This document shows positions 24,969 through 33,103 of a stretch of 64,000 bases of DNA, one piece after another; the first letter of the stretch is position 1, and each line of letters opens with the position of its first letter. The notes below the pieces were generated by a model, which ran no database searches, had not been told where the DNA came from, and saw only the letters and a list, made by a program, of their open reading frames with translations. The stretch spans positions 248,001 to 312,000 of the forward strand of contig NZ_BOPA01000014.1 of NCBI RefSeq assembly GCF_016863515.1, read 5' to 3'. Both the position numbers and the translations under genes were made by a program. The stretch comes from Micromonospora gifhornensis (GTDB lineage: Bacteria > Actinomycetota > Actinomycetes > Mycobacteriales > Micromonosporaceae).

Positions 24969-26129
24969 TCAGCGCTCCCGCAGACAACTCAGCAGCGCCC
25001 GCCCGGCCAGTACGGCGTCGTCGTCGGACATCCGGCTGTGCAGCGGCAGCGACAGCAGCCGCGGCGCCACCGCGTCGGTCACGGTCAGCGCCGAACGACC
25101 CGCGCCCGCGCTGTCCCGGTAGGCCGACAGGTGGTGCACCGGGGGATAGTGCACCGAGGTCTGGATGCCGGCGGCGGCGAGTACCTCGCGTACCGCGCCC
25201 CGGTCGGTCCCCTCGGGCAGCACGACCGGCATCAGGTGCAGCGCGGAGTCGCCGGTCCTCCCGGCGAACGGCAGCACCAGCTCGGGTGCCGCCGCGAGCA
25301 CCTCCCGGTACGTCGCGACCAGTTCCCGGCGCCGCTGCCGGTCCCGGTCGAGCCGGCCCAACTGGACTCGCCCCAACGCGGCCGAGACCTCCGTCGGCCG
25401 GTAGTTCAGCCCGATCCCGGCGACGTCGTAGCTGGCGTCGCCCGTGCTGAGCCGGTCCCAGGTGGAGGTGGTCAGGTGGTGTGAGCGGGCCAGCCGGATC
25501 CGGTCCCGGACCGCCTGGTCGCGGGCGAGCACCATGCCACCCTCGCCGCTGGTGACGTTCTTGGTGGCGAAGAAGCTGAAGCAGCCGATGTCACCGTGCG
25601 TCCCGAGCATCCGCCCGTCGTACTCGACGACCGGGGCGTGTGCGGCGTCCTCGATCAGGACCGCGCCGTGCCGGTCGCAGACCATCCGCAGCGCGGCCAG
25701 GTCCGCCGGGTAGCCGGCGTAGTGCATCGCGACGACGGCTCGGGTCCGTGCGGTGATTAGCCGCGCCACGTCCACCGGATCCACGGTGAGGTCGTCCGGG
25801 GCGCACACGTCGGCGAGAACCGGGGTGGCGCCGGCCAGCGCCACCACCGCGGCGGAGGCCACGAACGTCAACGCCGGCATGATCACCTCATCGGCCGGTC
25901 CCAGGTCGAGGGCCATCACCGCCAGGTGCAGCGCGGCCGTACCACTGCTGACCGCGACCGCGTCGTCGGCGCCGATCCGGTCGGCGAACTCCCGCTCGAA
26001 GGCAGCGGTCTGCGCGCCGGCCGAGAGCCAGCGCGAGCGCAGAACCTCGGTGACCGCGGCGATCTCCTGCTCGTCGACGGTGTTGTCGGCCAGGGTGACC
26101 CGCCAACGCGGGGCGGTCGGTGCGCTCAT
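24969..26129 (-). CDS. DegT/DnrJ/EryC1-family sugar aminotransferase
   Basis: A 386-residue PLP enzyme of the DegT family, which transaminates keto-sugars bound to a nucleotide. Seen: the PLP-phosphate region AVSSGTAALHLA (58-69), Asp161 in LIEDAAHAP, and the PLP-lysine Lys190 in FFATKNVTSGEGG. This supports an amino sugar or aminocyclitol in the product. It lies 85 nt upstream of the carrier protein 3 gene and about 40 nt downstream of the glycosyltransferase gene, all on the same strand. The position of the amino group cannot be told from sequence. Confidence 0.93.
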   Translation of the reverse strand: MSAPTAPRWRVTLADNTVDEQEIAAVTEVLRSRWLSAGAQTAAFEREFADRIGADDAVAVSSGTAALHLAVMALDLGPADEVIMPALTFVASAAVVALAGATPVLADVCAPDDLTVDPVDVARLITARTRAVVAMHYAGYPADLAALRMVCDRHGAVLIEDAAHAPVVEYDGRMLGTHGDIGCFSFFATKNVTSGEGGMVLARDQAVRDRIRLARSHHLTTSTWDRLSTGDASYDVAGIGLNYRPTEVSAALGRVQLGRLDRDRQRRRELVATYREVLAAAPELVLPFAGRTGDSALHLMPVVLPEGTDRGAVREVLAAAGIQTSVHYPPVHHLSAYRDSAGAGRSALTVTDAVAPRLLSLPLHSRMSDDDAVLAGRALLSCLRER

Positions 26130-26170
26130 CGGTGCGTCCTTTCAGGCGGTGGGCAGGTGGTTGGTGCCGC

Positions 26171-27274
26171 TCACCGTGGTAGCGCAGTCGGTGCGGCCGG
26201 GCTGGGCGGGGGCGCGTAGCTCGACTCGTATGCGTCGATGACCCGATCCCAGCCGAACGACCGCTCGGCGCGCCGCCGGCCCGCGGCCCCGAGCCGCCTG
26301 CGTCGAACGTCGTTGGCGAGCAGCTCGATCAGCGCGGCGGCCACGCTCTCTGGACCTGGCGGTACGACGAGCCCGTCCACACCCTCACGCACCACCTGGT
26401 GCGCGCCGGCGAACGCTCCGCTGACCACCGGCCGGCCGCAGGTCCAGGCCTCGACGAAGACCAGCGGAAACACGTCCGCGACGCTGGGCAGGCAGAGTAG
26501 TTCGCAGGCCGCGATCGCGTCGTGTTTGGTCTGCTCGTCGACCGTTCCCAGGTCGTGCAGGCGCGGATCGGCGTGGGCGGCGAAGTGGGCGGACGCGTCG
26601 GGATCGACGTCCGGACCGATGAAGACGAACCGGGTAGCGGGCAACCGGTGCCACACCGTGGCCATCGCCTCCAGCAGTGTCCGGTACCCCTTGCTGACCA
26701 TCCGCCGCCCGACGAAGAGTACGAACGGCCCGTCGATGCCGTGGCGGCGTCGAAACTCTGCGGTGTCGACCGGCCCGGTGAGATCCGAGGCGGACGGCAG
26801 CCGGCGGAGCTGATCGCCCCGCACACCCAGATCGCTCAGCGCGGTCATCTCCGTGACCGTCAGGGCGAAGACCACGTCGGCGGCCCGACAGACCTCGCCG
26901 GCCAGGACAGGGTCGGGCCACACCTGTGGTGCCGAACAGGGGGTCAGGACCAGTCGGGCGCCGTACCGGCGCGCCAGCCGCACCGCCTCGGCCGGTGCGT
27001 CGGGGCGGGCCAGGTCGAAGGCGTGCACCACCGACGGGGCGAAGTCTGGACGGTCCTGGAGCAGTTGGGCGGCGTCGTTGTAAAGCGGCACACCGGCCGT
27101 GCGCAGACTGGCCACGCTCTCCGAATGGGCGGTGGACGCCAGCGCCGTCACCCGCCGCGATCGTGCGGCCAGGCCCGCCGCCGCGCGCACCGCCATCCGC
27201 TCCGCTCCTGCCCGTGCTTGCCCGTAGCCGTCGAAGACCACGAGGACCTCGCCGGTGCCGCCGCTCACGTCCAC
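26171..27274 (-). CDS. GT4-family glycosyltransferase
   Basis: A 367-residue GT-B glycosyltransferase. Seen: the glycine-rich N-terminal loop GYGQARAGAERMA, and in the C-terminal domain FVGRRMVSKGYRTLLEA, LPSVADVFPLVFVEAW (the EX7E-type nucleotide-sugar site) and VVPPGPES. It should transfer a sugar from an NDP-donor. The GTG start lies inside the 3' end of the nucleotidyltransferase gene (10-nt overlap), so the donor-forming and donor-using enzymes are translationally coupled. No membrane segment is seen. Confidence 0.9.
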   Translation of the reverse strand: MDVSGGTGEVLVVFDGYGQARAGAERMAVRAAAGLAARSRRVTALASTAHSESVASLRTAGVPLYNDAAQLLQDRPDFAPSVVHAFDLARPDAPAEAVRLARRYGARLVLTPCSAPQVWPDPVLAGEVCRAADVVFALTVTEMTALSDLGVRGDQLRRLPSASDLTGPVDTAEFRRRHGIDGPFVLFVGRRMVSKGYRTLLEAMATVWHRLPATRFVFIGPDVDPDASAHFAAHADPRLHDLGTVDEQTKHDAIAACELLCLPSVADVFPLVFVEAWTCGRPVVSGAFAGAHQVVREGVDGLVVPPGPESVAAALIELLANDVRRRRLGAAGRRRAERSFGWDRVIDAYESSYAPPPSPAAPTALPR

Positions 27275-28068
27275 GTCTCGATCGTGGCGCCGCCTGTCAC
27301 CGGCTCGTCAAGAAAGACGACATCGAGTTCGGGGCGAGACCGGTCCGCCGTTGGCGCGGACGGCGTCAACCGCAGGTAGCGGTCGGGATCCGCCAGGAAG
27401 TCCGCTCGCGCCTGCTCATAGCGGGCGGGCGTGCCCACATCGTGCCAGGACTCGTTGAAGGCATAGCCGTTTACCGGTCTGCCGGCGCCGGTCAGCGCGT
27501 TGATGAGGGCGGGCATGTCGGTCGGCTCGCCGGCACGGATGTACGACCGGACGTCCGGGTCGGCCACGTAGATTCCGCAGCAGACGCTCCACTCGAAGGT
27601 CGGCTTCTCGTGCACCCGTCGGATCCGGTCACCGTCGGTGCGCAGCAGCCCGACCCCGGTGGAGACCCAGTAGCGTTGGTACGCCACAGTGAATCCGGCG
27701 CCGCTGGCCACGTGTCGCCGATGCAGGTCCCCGAAGTCGAGTGAGGTCAGCAGGTCGCCGTTCATCACCACGGCGGGCTCGGTCCAGTCCGGCACGAGCA
27801 GCAGCGGTGCTGCGGTCCCCAACGGTCGTTCGTCGGTGCAGTAGTCCACCCGCAGGCCGAGCTGGGATCCGTCGCCGATCGCGGACCGGATCATCGAGCC
27901 CAGGTGCGAGACGCACAGCGTCGCCCGGGTGAACCCGCAGGCGTGCAGCCGGCGCAGGCTGATCTCCAGCAGGGAGTGCTGTCCCATCGGCATCAGTGCC
28001 TTGGGGCGGTTGCTGGTGTGTGGCATGAGGCGGGTGCCTCGGCCCCCCACGAGCAGGATCGCGTGCAT
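27265..28068 (-). CDS. Nucleotidyltransferase (NDP-sugar pyrophosphorylase type)
   Basis: A 267-residue RmlA/GlmU-N-type nucleotidyltransferase that joins a sugar-1-phosphate and an NTP. Seen: the signature LLVGGRGTRLMPHTSNRPKA at the N-terminus, PLGTAAPLL, VMNGDLLT (metal-binding Asp) and EKPTFEW. It is shorter than full RmlA. It is transcribed with the glycosyltransferase, aminotransferase and BtrH-like genes, so it probably makes the activated sugar of this pathway. Which sugar is not evident. Confidence 0.9.
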   Translation of the reverse strand: MHAILLVGGRGTRLMPHTSNRPKALMPMGQHSLLEISLRRLHACGFTRATLCVSHLGSMIRSAIGDGSQLGLRVDYCTDERPLGTAAPLLLVPDWTEPAVVMNGDLLTSLDFGDLHRRHVASGAGFTVAYQRYWVSTGVGLLRTDGDRIRRVHEKPTFEWSVCCGIYVADPDVRSYIRAGEPTDMPALINALTGAGRPVNGYAFNESWHDVGTPARYEQARADFLADPDRYLRLTPSAPTADRSRPELDVVFLDEPVTGGATIETWT

Positions 28069-28138
28069 CGTCAGCCTCCCGTTCCTCGGACGAGGGTCCC
28101 GTCCGGGTGCGGACGTGCCCCTGCCGCTGTGCCGTGCC

Positions 28139-29041
28139 TCACGCCCGGACCGCCGCCCGCAGTTCGGTCTCCAATGCGATGAATGTGGGCGCGAGCTCGC
28201 GCATCGTCTTCGCGGCGACGGCGTAGTCCCCGGCCACCAGTGGGTACTCCATCGAACCGATGAGCCGGGCCTGCTGGTCCAACACCTCCGCGACTCGGGT
28301 GTAGCCGTGCCGGCCGAACATCACGGCCGCGTCGTTGCGTCGTCGTGCGCCAGCGCACACCATGAAGTCGGCCAGATGGAAGAAGAGTGGGGTGCTCAGG
28401 CCGCCGTCGAGCACCTTCGCCGCGCCCTCGGCCGCCTCCGCGGAGGCATCCGGTGCGACCAGGTCGGCGGCGATCGGCAGCAGTCGGCGCAACGCCTCGG
28501 CAGTGTCGACCTCGCGTACCCGCCGGAATGCGGTGCGCAGATTGAAGTCCGGGACGGTGTAGGACAGCGTCTTGGTGCGCCAAGCGTCGAGCAGCTTCTG
28601 CACCGGCAGCACGGTGTACGGGTGAGCGCGCGGGTCGTGGATCACGACGTTCTCCCCGTCGAAGCCGACGACCACCAGATAGTGGTCGACCCCGATGGGC
28701 TGACCCAGCCCCGGATGGTGCGGAAGCAGTCCCATCTCCACCGGGCCGGCCATCGCCCGGTGCTGGTCGTCCACCTTCTCCAGCGCCCGGAGCACCTCGT
28801 CCGGAGAGCCTACGATCCGCTCGCACGTCCAACCGAGCAGGTCCAGCACGTTGGCGATGCCCTTCTCCGGGTTCCAGCCGCCCGGGGCGAAGAAGGGACG
28901 TCCGTCGTGGTGTAGGTACATGCCGAAGGCCGACCCGGTCAGCACCTCGATCACGGCCTCGCCGGGACCCTCGTCGCCGAGGGCCATCTGGAGCGAGTCG
29001 GAGTAACAGCCATGCGTCTCTCCGGAGAACTGGACGGGCAT
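28139..29041 (-). CDS. BtrH-like acyltransferase (butirosin H N-terminal domain family)
   Basis: A 300-residue protein matching the BtrH_N/DUF4872 pattern: N-terminal His10 and Cys12 in GETHGCYSDSLQ, the segment GEAVIEVLTGSAFGMYL, and a later GVDHYLVVVGFDG with VVIHDPRAHPY. BtrH is a cysteine-type acyltransferase moving the protected side chain from carrier BtrI to ribostamycin. Here it may transfer an amino-acyl chain to an amino sugar. The ATG at 29041 is preferred, with AGGAG 9 nt upstream; the TTG at 29050 abuts the ribosome binding site. The next gene upstream ends 17 nt away. Confidence 0.8.
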   Translation of the reverse strand: MPVQFSGETHGCYSDSLQMALGDEGPGEAVIEVLTGSAFGMYLHHDGRPFFAPGGWNPEKGIANVLDLLGWTCERIVGSPDEVLRALEKVDDQHRAMAGPVEMGLLPHHPGLGQPIGVDHYLVVVGFDGENVVIHDPRAHPYTVLPVQKLLDAWRTKTLSYTVPDFNLRTAFRRVREVDTAEALRRLLPIAADLVAPDASAEAAEGAAKVLDGGLSTPLFFHLADFMVCAGARRRNDAAVMFGRHGYTRVAEVLDQQARLIGSMEYPLVAGDYAVAAKTMRELAPTFIALETELRAAVRA

Positions 29042-29058
29042 CGGGACCAACTCCTGTC

Positions 29059-29970
29059 TCAGCGATGGACGTCCGACGGCGCAGCGGCACCGGCGGATGT
29101 GGGGCCAGGACCGTCGGGGCGACGGCTGGCGGTGACGAGATAGCTGCGCGGCAGGTTCGGGAAGTCCACCGGCGGTGCGCCCTGCGGCCAGCGTCCGTAG
29201 TCGGTTCCAGCCGTGCCGGGCTCGGTAACCTGTTCAACGTTCCAACCGGCCTGCCGGAGGAACTCGGCTGGGGCGTCCGTGCCGAATAGCCACGGGCTGC
29301 CGGAGTCGGCCAGCTTGTCGAGGAACGGTCGCATGTAGCGCATCCGGAAGATCCCCGTACCGATGAGGTCCACCGCGATTCGGCTGCCACCAGTGGAGAG
29401 GTCGGCAGCCTGGGTCGCCACCGCGGCGGCCACCGGCGCCGGCAGGTAGAACAACAGCCCCTCGGCGAACCACACGGTCGGCGCCGTCGGGTCGAAACCG
29501 GCGTCGAGCAGCGCCGACCCCCACTCACCCGTGAAGTCGGCCGCGACGGTCCGGCGCTCGCACCGCGGCACGTCGACGGCCTGGGAGAGCCGCTGTCGCT
29601 TGTACCTCAGTACCGTTCCCTGGTCCACCTCGAACACCACGACACCCGGTGGCCAGTTCAGCCGGTATGCGCGGGTGTCCAGGCCGGCGCCCAGACCGAC
29701 CACCTGGCACTGGGGGGTGACGCTGGCGCGCAGGAAGTCGTCGAACCACCGGGTACGGATCGGCAGCACCGGGTTGCCATCGGGAGCGGATCGCTCGGTG
29801 TGGAAGTGTCGCAGCAGGGTGTCCCCGTCGGTGCCGGCGAGCAGAGCGGCGAACGGGTCGTCGAAGAGTCGGTCCGGGCGCGCCGATTCCCGCGCCCGCG
29901 CTGCCGCGGTCCAACGGGCGGTCCGGGCGACGCCGAACAGCTCCGTGTCTGGAGCCGCCTCGATACTCAT
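29059..29970 (-). CDS. SAM-dependent methyltransferase (PPM/TIGR00027-like)
   Basis: A 303-residue class I methyltransferase of the leucine-carboxyl-methyltransferase-like group common in actinomycetes. Seen: the N-terminal SIEAAPDTELFGVARTARW, the SAM site VVGLGAGLDTRAYRLNWP, the acidic ribose-binding strand VVFEVDQ and a WFAEGLLFYLP motif. It starts at ATG 29970 with GAGAGG upstream; an ATG at 29988 has no ribosome binding site. It is the first gene of the minus-strand operon that ends with carrier protein 3. The target atom is unknown; this group includes O-methyltransferases acting on natural products and on carboxylates. Confidence 0.88.
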   Translation of the reverse strand: MSIEAAPDTELFGVARTARWTAAARARESARPDRLFDDPFAALLAGTDGDTLLRHFHTERSAPDGNPVLPIRTRWFDDFLRASVTPQCQVVGLGAGLDTRAYRLNWPPGVVVFEVDQGTVLRYKRQRLSQAVDVPRCERRTVAADFTGEWGSALLDAGFDPTAPTVWFAEGLLFYLPAPVAAAVATQAADLSTGGSRIAVDLIGTGIFRMRYMRPFLDKLADSGSPWLFGTDAPAEFLRQAGWNVEQVTEPGTAGTDYGRWPQGAPPVDFPNLPRSYLVTASRRPDGPGPTSAGAAAPSDVHR

Positions 29971-30109
29971 GCCTCTCAGTGTTTCCATCGATGCGGGCAA
30001 GTGACATCTGCCCGTGCGGGCGTACCCATGCGGGCAGCACGAGGGTTGCCCCAACCGGCGGGGTCGCGGCCCGGCCCCGTCCGATCCTGCTCGGCTAGCG
30101 TGGGCCGTC
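29971..30109. promoter_or_regulatory. Divergent promoter region with TGCGGGC repeats and a leaderless-type -10
   Basis: Between the methyltransferase (minus) and kinase (plus) genes, TGCGGGC occurs at 29992-29998, 30015-30021 and 30029-30035 in the same direction. A -10-like TAGCGT lies at 30096-30101, placing a start site on the ATG at 30110, as in leaderless actinobacterial transcripts. The function of the repeats is unknown. Confidence 0.45.
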
Positions 30110-30910
30110 ATGACTGACGACGAGGGAGGCAATGTGGACGACTCTGCGCCCGGCGAGGGATGGAGCGGGCTTGCGGCGTGGGCAGGCGTTGAGCTTCTCC
30201 GCCCACTGCCCGGCGGGCACCGCAACGTGGTGATGCTCGCCGAGCGGGCCGGGGTTCCGCTGGTGGTCCGCCGCTCGATCCGGTCCCGCGCCGCCCTGGA
30301 TTGGGAGCTGGACCTGCTGGAGCATCTGCGTGACCGCGGGGTGGCGGCACCGGAGCTGGTACCCACCGACGACGGCCGTCGGCACGTCGACGGGATGCTG
30401 GTCAGCGAATTCGTCCCCGGCCGGCATCCGGCCGGACCCGCCGACTGGCGGCGGGTCGTCGACCAGCTCGCGGTGCTGCACACGGCGACGACCGGCTGGC
30501 CGCAGCGCCCCGGGTTCGCCGCCAGCGGGATGCTGCTCGACGCGGGACGGGGTGGAGACGTGCGGCTGGACGCGATGCCTGCTTCGGTGGCCCGGCTGGT
30601 GCGGTCAGCCTGGCTGCCGGTGCAGCAGGGACCGCGTTGCGTGGTGCACGGCGACGTCGGCCCCACCAACGTGCTGGTCGACGGCGCCCGGGTTACGCTG
30701 CTGGATTGGGACGAGGCACGGGTGGACGTGCCCTGGTTCGACTACGCCCTCCTGCCCGACGAGGTGACGACGCCGTGGCCGGGCGACCGGGCGCAGTTGC
30801 GTGCCGCCGGCCTCGCGTGGGAGACGGCGACGTGCTGGCGGGCCGAGCCGGTGTACGCCCGCCGCCGGCTGGCCGAGCTGCACCGCCACCGTCGGCACTC
30901 CGGCGCCTGA
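30110..30910 (+). CDS. Aminoglycoside/choline kinase-fold phosphotransferase
   Basis: A 266-residue APH-superfamily kinase. Seen: the catalytic loop VVHGDVGPTNVLV, with Asp in HGD and the metal-binding Asn, and the DFG-equivalent LLDWDEARVD. Such enzymes phosphorylate hydroxyls of aminoglycosides and similar small molecules. Placed directly upstream of two exporters, it may protect the producer by phosphorylating the product. The ATG at 30110 follows a -10-like TAGCGT by 8 nt and would be leaderless; a GTG at 30134 with GGGAGG upstream is the alternative start. A role in primary metabolism is possible. Confidence 0.82.
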   Translation: MTDDEGGNVDDSAPGEGWSGLAAWAGVELLRPLPGGHRNVVMLAERAGVPLVVRRSIRSRAALDWELDLLEHLRDRGVAAPELVPTDDGRRHVDGMLVSEFVPGRHPAGPADWRRVVDQLAVLHTATTGWPQRPGFAASGMLLDAGRGGDVRLDAMPASVARLVRSAWLPVQQGPRCVVHGDVGPTNVLVDGARVTLLDWDEARVDVPWFDYALLPDEVTTPWPGDRAQLRAAGLAWETATCWRAEPVYARRRLAELHRHRRHSGA

Positions 30911-31159
30911 CCGCTGGCCCAAACGCATGTTGAAAGATGCGGGCTCTGTCCCCTGCCCTCCAGCATGGACGCTAGGCCCGTCCTACCCGCTCCGTACGCC
31001 GTTCGCCGTCGGTCAGGGTCGCCGGGCTGGAGGTGATGTCGGCCCCGGCGACGACGGCTGAACGGACTCGCGTCCGGTCGGCGGGTTCGCTGCCCGTCCG
31101 GCGCACCACCGCACCCGCGCCTCCGGAGCGTGGGCGGACCAGGGCGAGCTGGAGGTGTG

Positions 31160-33103
31160 GTGCGCGATCACAGGCTGGATCTCCCGGTCGAGGTGCCCTT
31201 GCATGAGAGCCCCGACACGATGGCCAGCAATCCAGCGAACCTGCTGCGTGCCCGTTGGCAGACCGTGCGCCTGCTGCGTCGGGGTGGTGCCGTCCTGGTT
31301 ACCGTCCTGGTCCTGACCAACCTGCTGCTGGGTGTGCTGCCCGTGCTGTTCATCGTGGCGACCAGCATCCTGCTCGGGCAGGTTCCGGCGGCCGTCAGCG
31401 GCGGCCTGAACTCCGCGGCCTGGGACTCGCTGGTGACGGTCTTCCTCGGAGCGGCCCTGGCCTTCGTCGCGCAGCAGGTGATCACCCCCCTGCGGACCTC
31501 GCTCGGGGATCTGTTGAGCCGCCGGGTCGATCAGCAGGTGCACGACGAGTTGATGGCGGCGGCGCTGTCCCCGGTGGGCATCGCGCCTCTGGAGGACGAG
31601 CAGAACCAGGACCGGCTGCGGGTGGCGGCGCTGAAACTGCAGTTCGCCGTGCAGACGCCGGGCGATGCGTGCGCGGGTCTGCTCGCCCTGCTGGCCCGGT
31701 ACACACAGTTGCTTGCGTACGCCGTGGTGATCGGTGTGGCGTTCTCCTGGCTCGCGGCGGCGGGTCTGATCCTGTCGGTGCTGCTGGTGCGACACAGCAC
31801 CCGGGGCGGGCTGAGTCGCTATGCCGAGGCGCGGCAGCGGTTGAGCCGCGCCGAGCGCCGGGTGCACTACCTGCGAGGGCTTGCTGTCGAACCCCTCGCA
31901 GGCAAGGAAATCCGGGTGTTCGGCCTCGTCGGCTGGCTGACCGCGACGTACCGCCGGGTGTACCTGATGTGGCTGCGACCGCTGTGGGCCTACCGTCGGC
32001 GGATCCTGCTTTGGCGGTACCTGATCTTCGCCGGGCCGAGCCTCGCGGTAGGCGTCGCGGTGTTTGCGGCGGTGGGCGTGGCCGCCCCCGCGACGCTGAC
32101 GCTCACGCAGTTCGCCCTCGTGGTGCAGGCGACGCTGGGCGCGATCGCGCTCGGCAGCTACTACGCCGAGGCCGACGTGCAGACCGCCGTCGGTATCTCC
32201 GCCTACGACGACGTACGCCGCTTCGTGGGTCGTCTGGCGGCGACCGGGCCCGCCACCCCGCCGGTGCCAACGCGTCCGCTGCCGTCGCTACGCGGGGAAC
32301 TGCACTTCGACCGGGTGAGCTTCCGCTACCCCGGCCAGGACCGCGCGGTCCTTGATGAACTGGACCTGCGGATCCCGGTCGGGAAGTGTACGGCGATCGT
32401 CGGCGTCAACGGTGCCGGCAAGACCACGCTGGTCAAGCTTCTGGCCCGGCTCTACGAGCCGACCGGTGGCGTGATCCGGGCCGATGGGGTGGACATCCGC
32501 TCGTTTCCCGTCTCCGAGTGGCGTGCCGCGATCGGCGTCATCTTCCAGGACTTCCTGCGATACGAGACCTCGGTCGCCGACAACATCGCCTTCGGCGCGG
32601 TCCATCACCGTGACGACCGGGCCGGGGTGCGTAGGGCCGTCGCGTCCGTGGGACTGACCGACGATCTGGACCGGCTTCCCGCCGGCCTGGACACCCCGCT
32701 GGCGCGACACATCGCCGACGGAGCGGAGCTCTCCGGCGGTCAATGGCAGCGGGTGGCGTTGGCCCGGGCGATCTTCGCCGTCCAGCACGGCGCGCCGATC
32801 GTGGTCCTTGACGAACCCACCGCGAACCTCGACGTGCGCGCCGAGGCACGCTTCTTCGACCAGTTCGCCGAGTTGACCCGAGGCGTCACCAGCCTGCTGA
32901 TCTCCCATCGGTTCTCCACCGTCCGACATGCCGACGTGATCGTCGTCCTCGAACACGGGCGGGTGGTCGAGCGGGGCAGCCACGAGGAGTTGATGGCAAC
33001 CGGCGGCCGGTACGCGCGGCTGTTCCGGATGCAGTCCGACCGGGTGCTGGGTCCGGAGGAGGCTCCCTCGGACGACGTCGATGCCCGGGAGGTGCTCAGG
33101 TGA
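31160..33103 (+). CDS. ABC exporter half-transporter (TMD-NBD fusion) 1
   Basis: A 647-residue type IV ABC exporter subunit with membrane segments in about the first 330 residues and a C-terminal nucleotide-binding domain. Seen: Walker A GVNGAGKTTL, Q-loop FQDFLRYE, signature LSGGQWQRVALARA, Walker B IVVLDEPTANLD and the H-loop SHRFST. GGAGGT precedes the GTG at 31160 closely; an ATG at 31220 is a reasonable alternative. It overlaps the next transporter by 4 nt, so the two probably form a heterodimer. In this position it is the likely exporter of the cluster product or of a phosphorylated form. Confidence 0.92.
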   Translation: MRDHRLDLPVEVPLHESPDTMASNPANLLRARWQTVRLLRRGGAVLVTVLVLTNLLLGVLPVLFIVATSILLGQVPAAVSGGLNSAAWDSLVTVFLGAALAFVAQQVITPLRTSLGDLLSRRVDQQVHDELMAAALSPVGIAPLEDEQNQDRLRVAALKLQFAVQTPGDACAGLLALLARYTQLLAYAVVIGVAFSWLAAAGLILSVLLVRHSTRGGLSRYAEARQRLSRAERRVHYLRGLAVEPLAGKEIRVFGLVGWLTATYRRVYLMWLRPLWAYRRRILLWRYLIFAGPSLAVGVAVFAAVGVAAPATLTLTQFALVVQATLGAIALGSYYAEADVQTAVGISAYDDVRRFVGRLAATGPATPPVPTRPLPSLRGELHFDRVSFRYPGQDRAVLDELDLRIPVGKCTAIVGVNGAGKTTLVKLLARLYEPTGGVIRADGVDIRSFPVSEWRAAIGVIFQDFLRYETSVADNIAFGAVHHRDDRAGVRRAVASVGLTDDLDRLPAGLDTPLARHIADGAELSGGQWQRVALARAIFAVQHGAPIVVLDEPTANLDVRAEARFFDQFAELTRGVTSLLISHRFSTVRHADVIVVLEHGRVVERGSHEELMATGGRYARLFRMQSDRVLGPEEAPSDDVDAREVLR

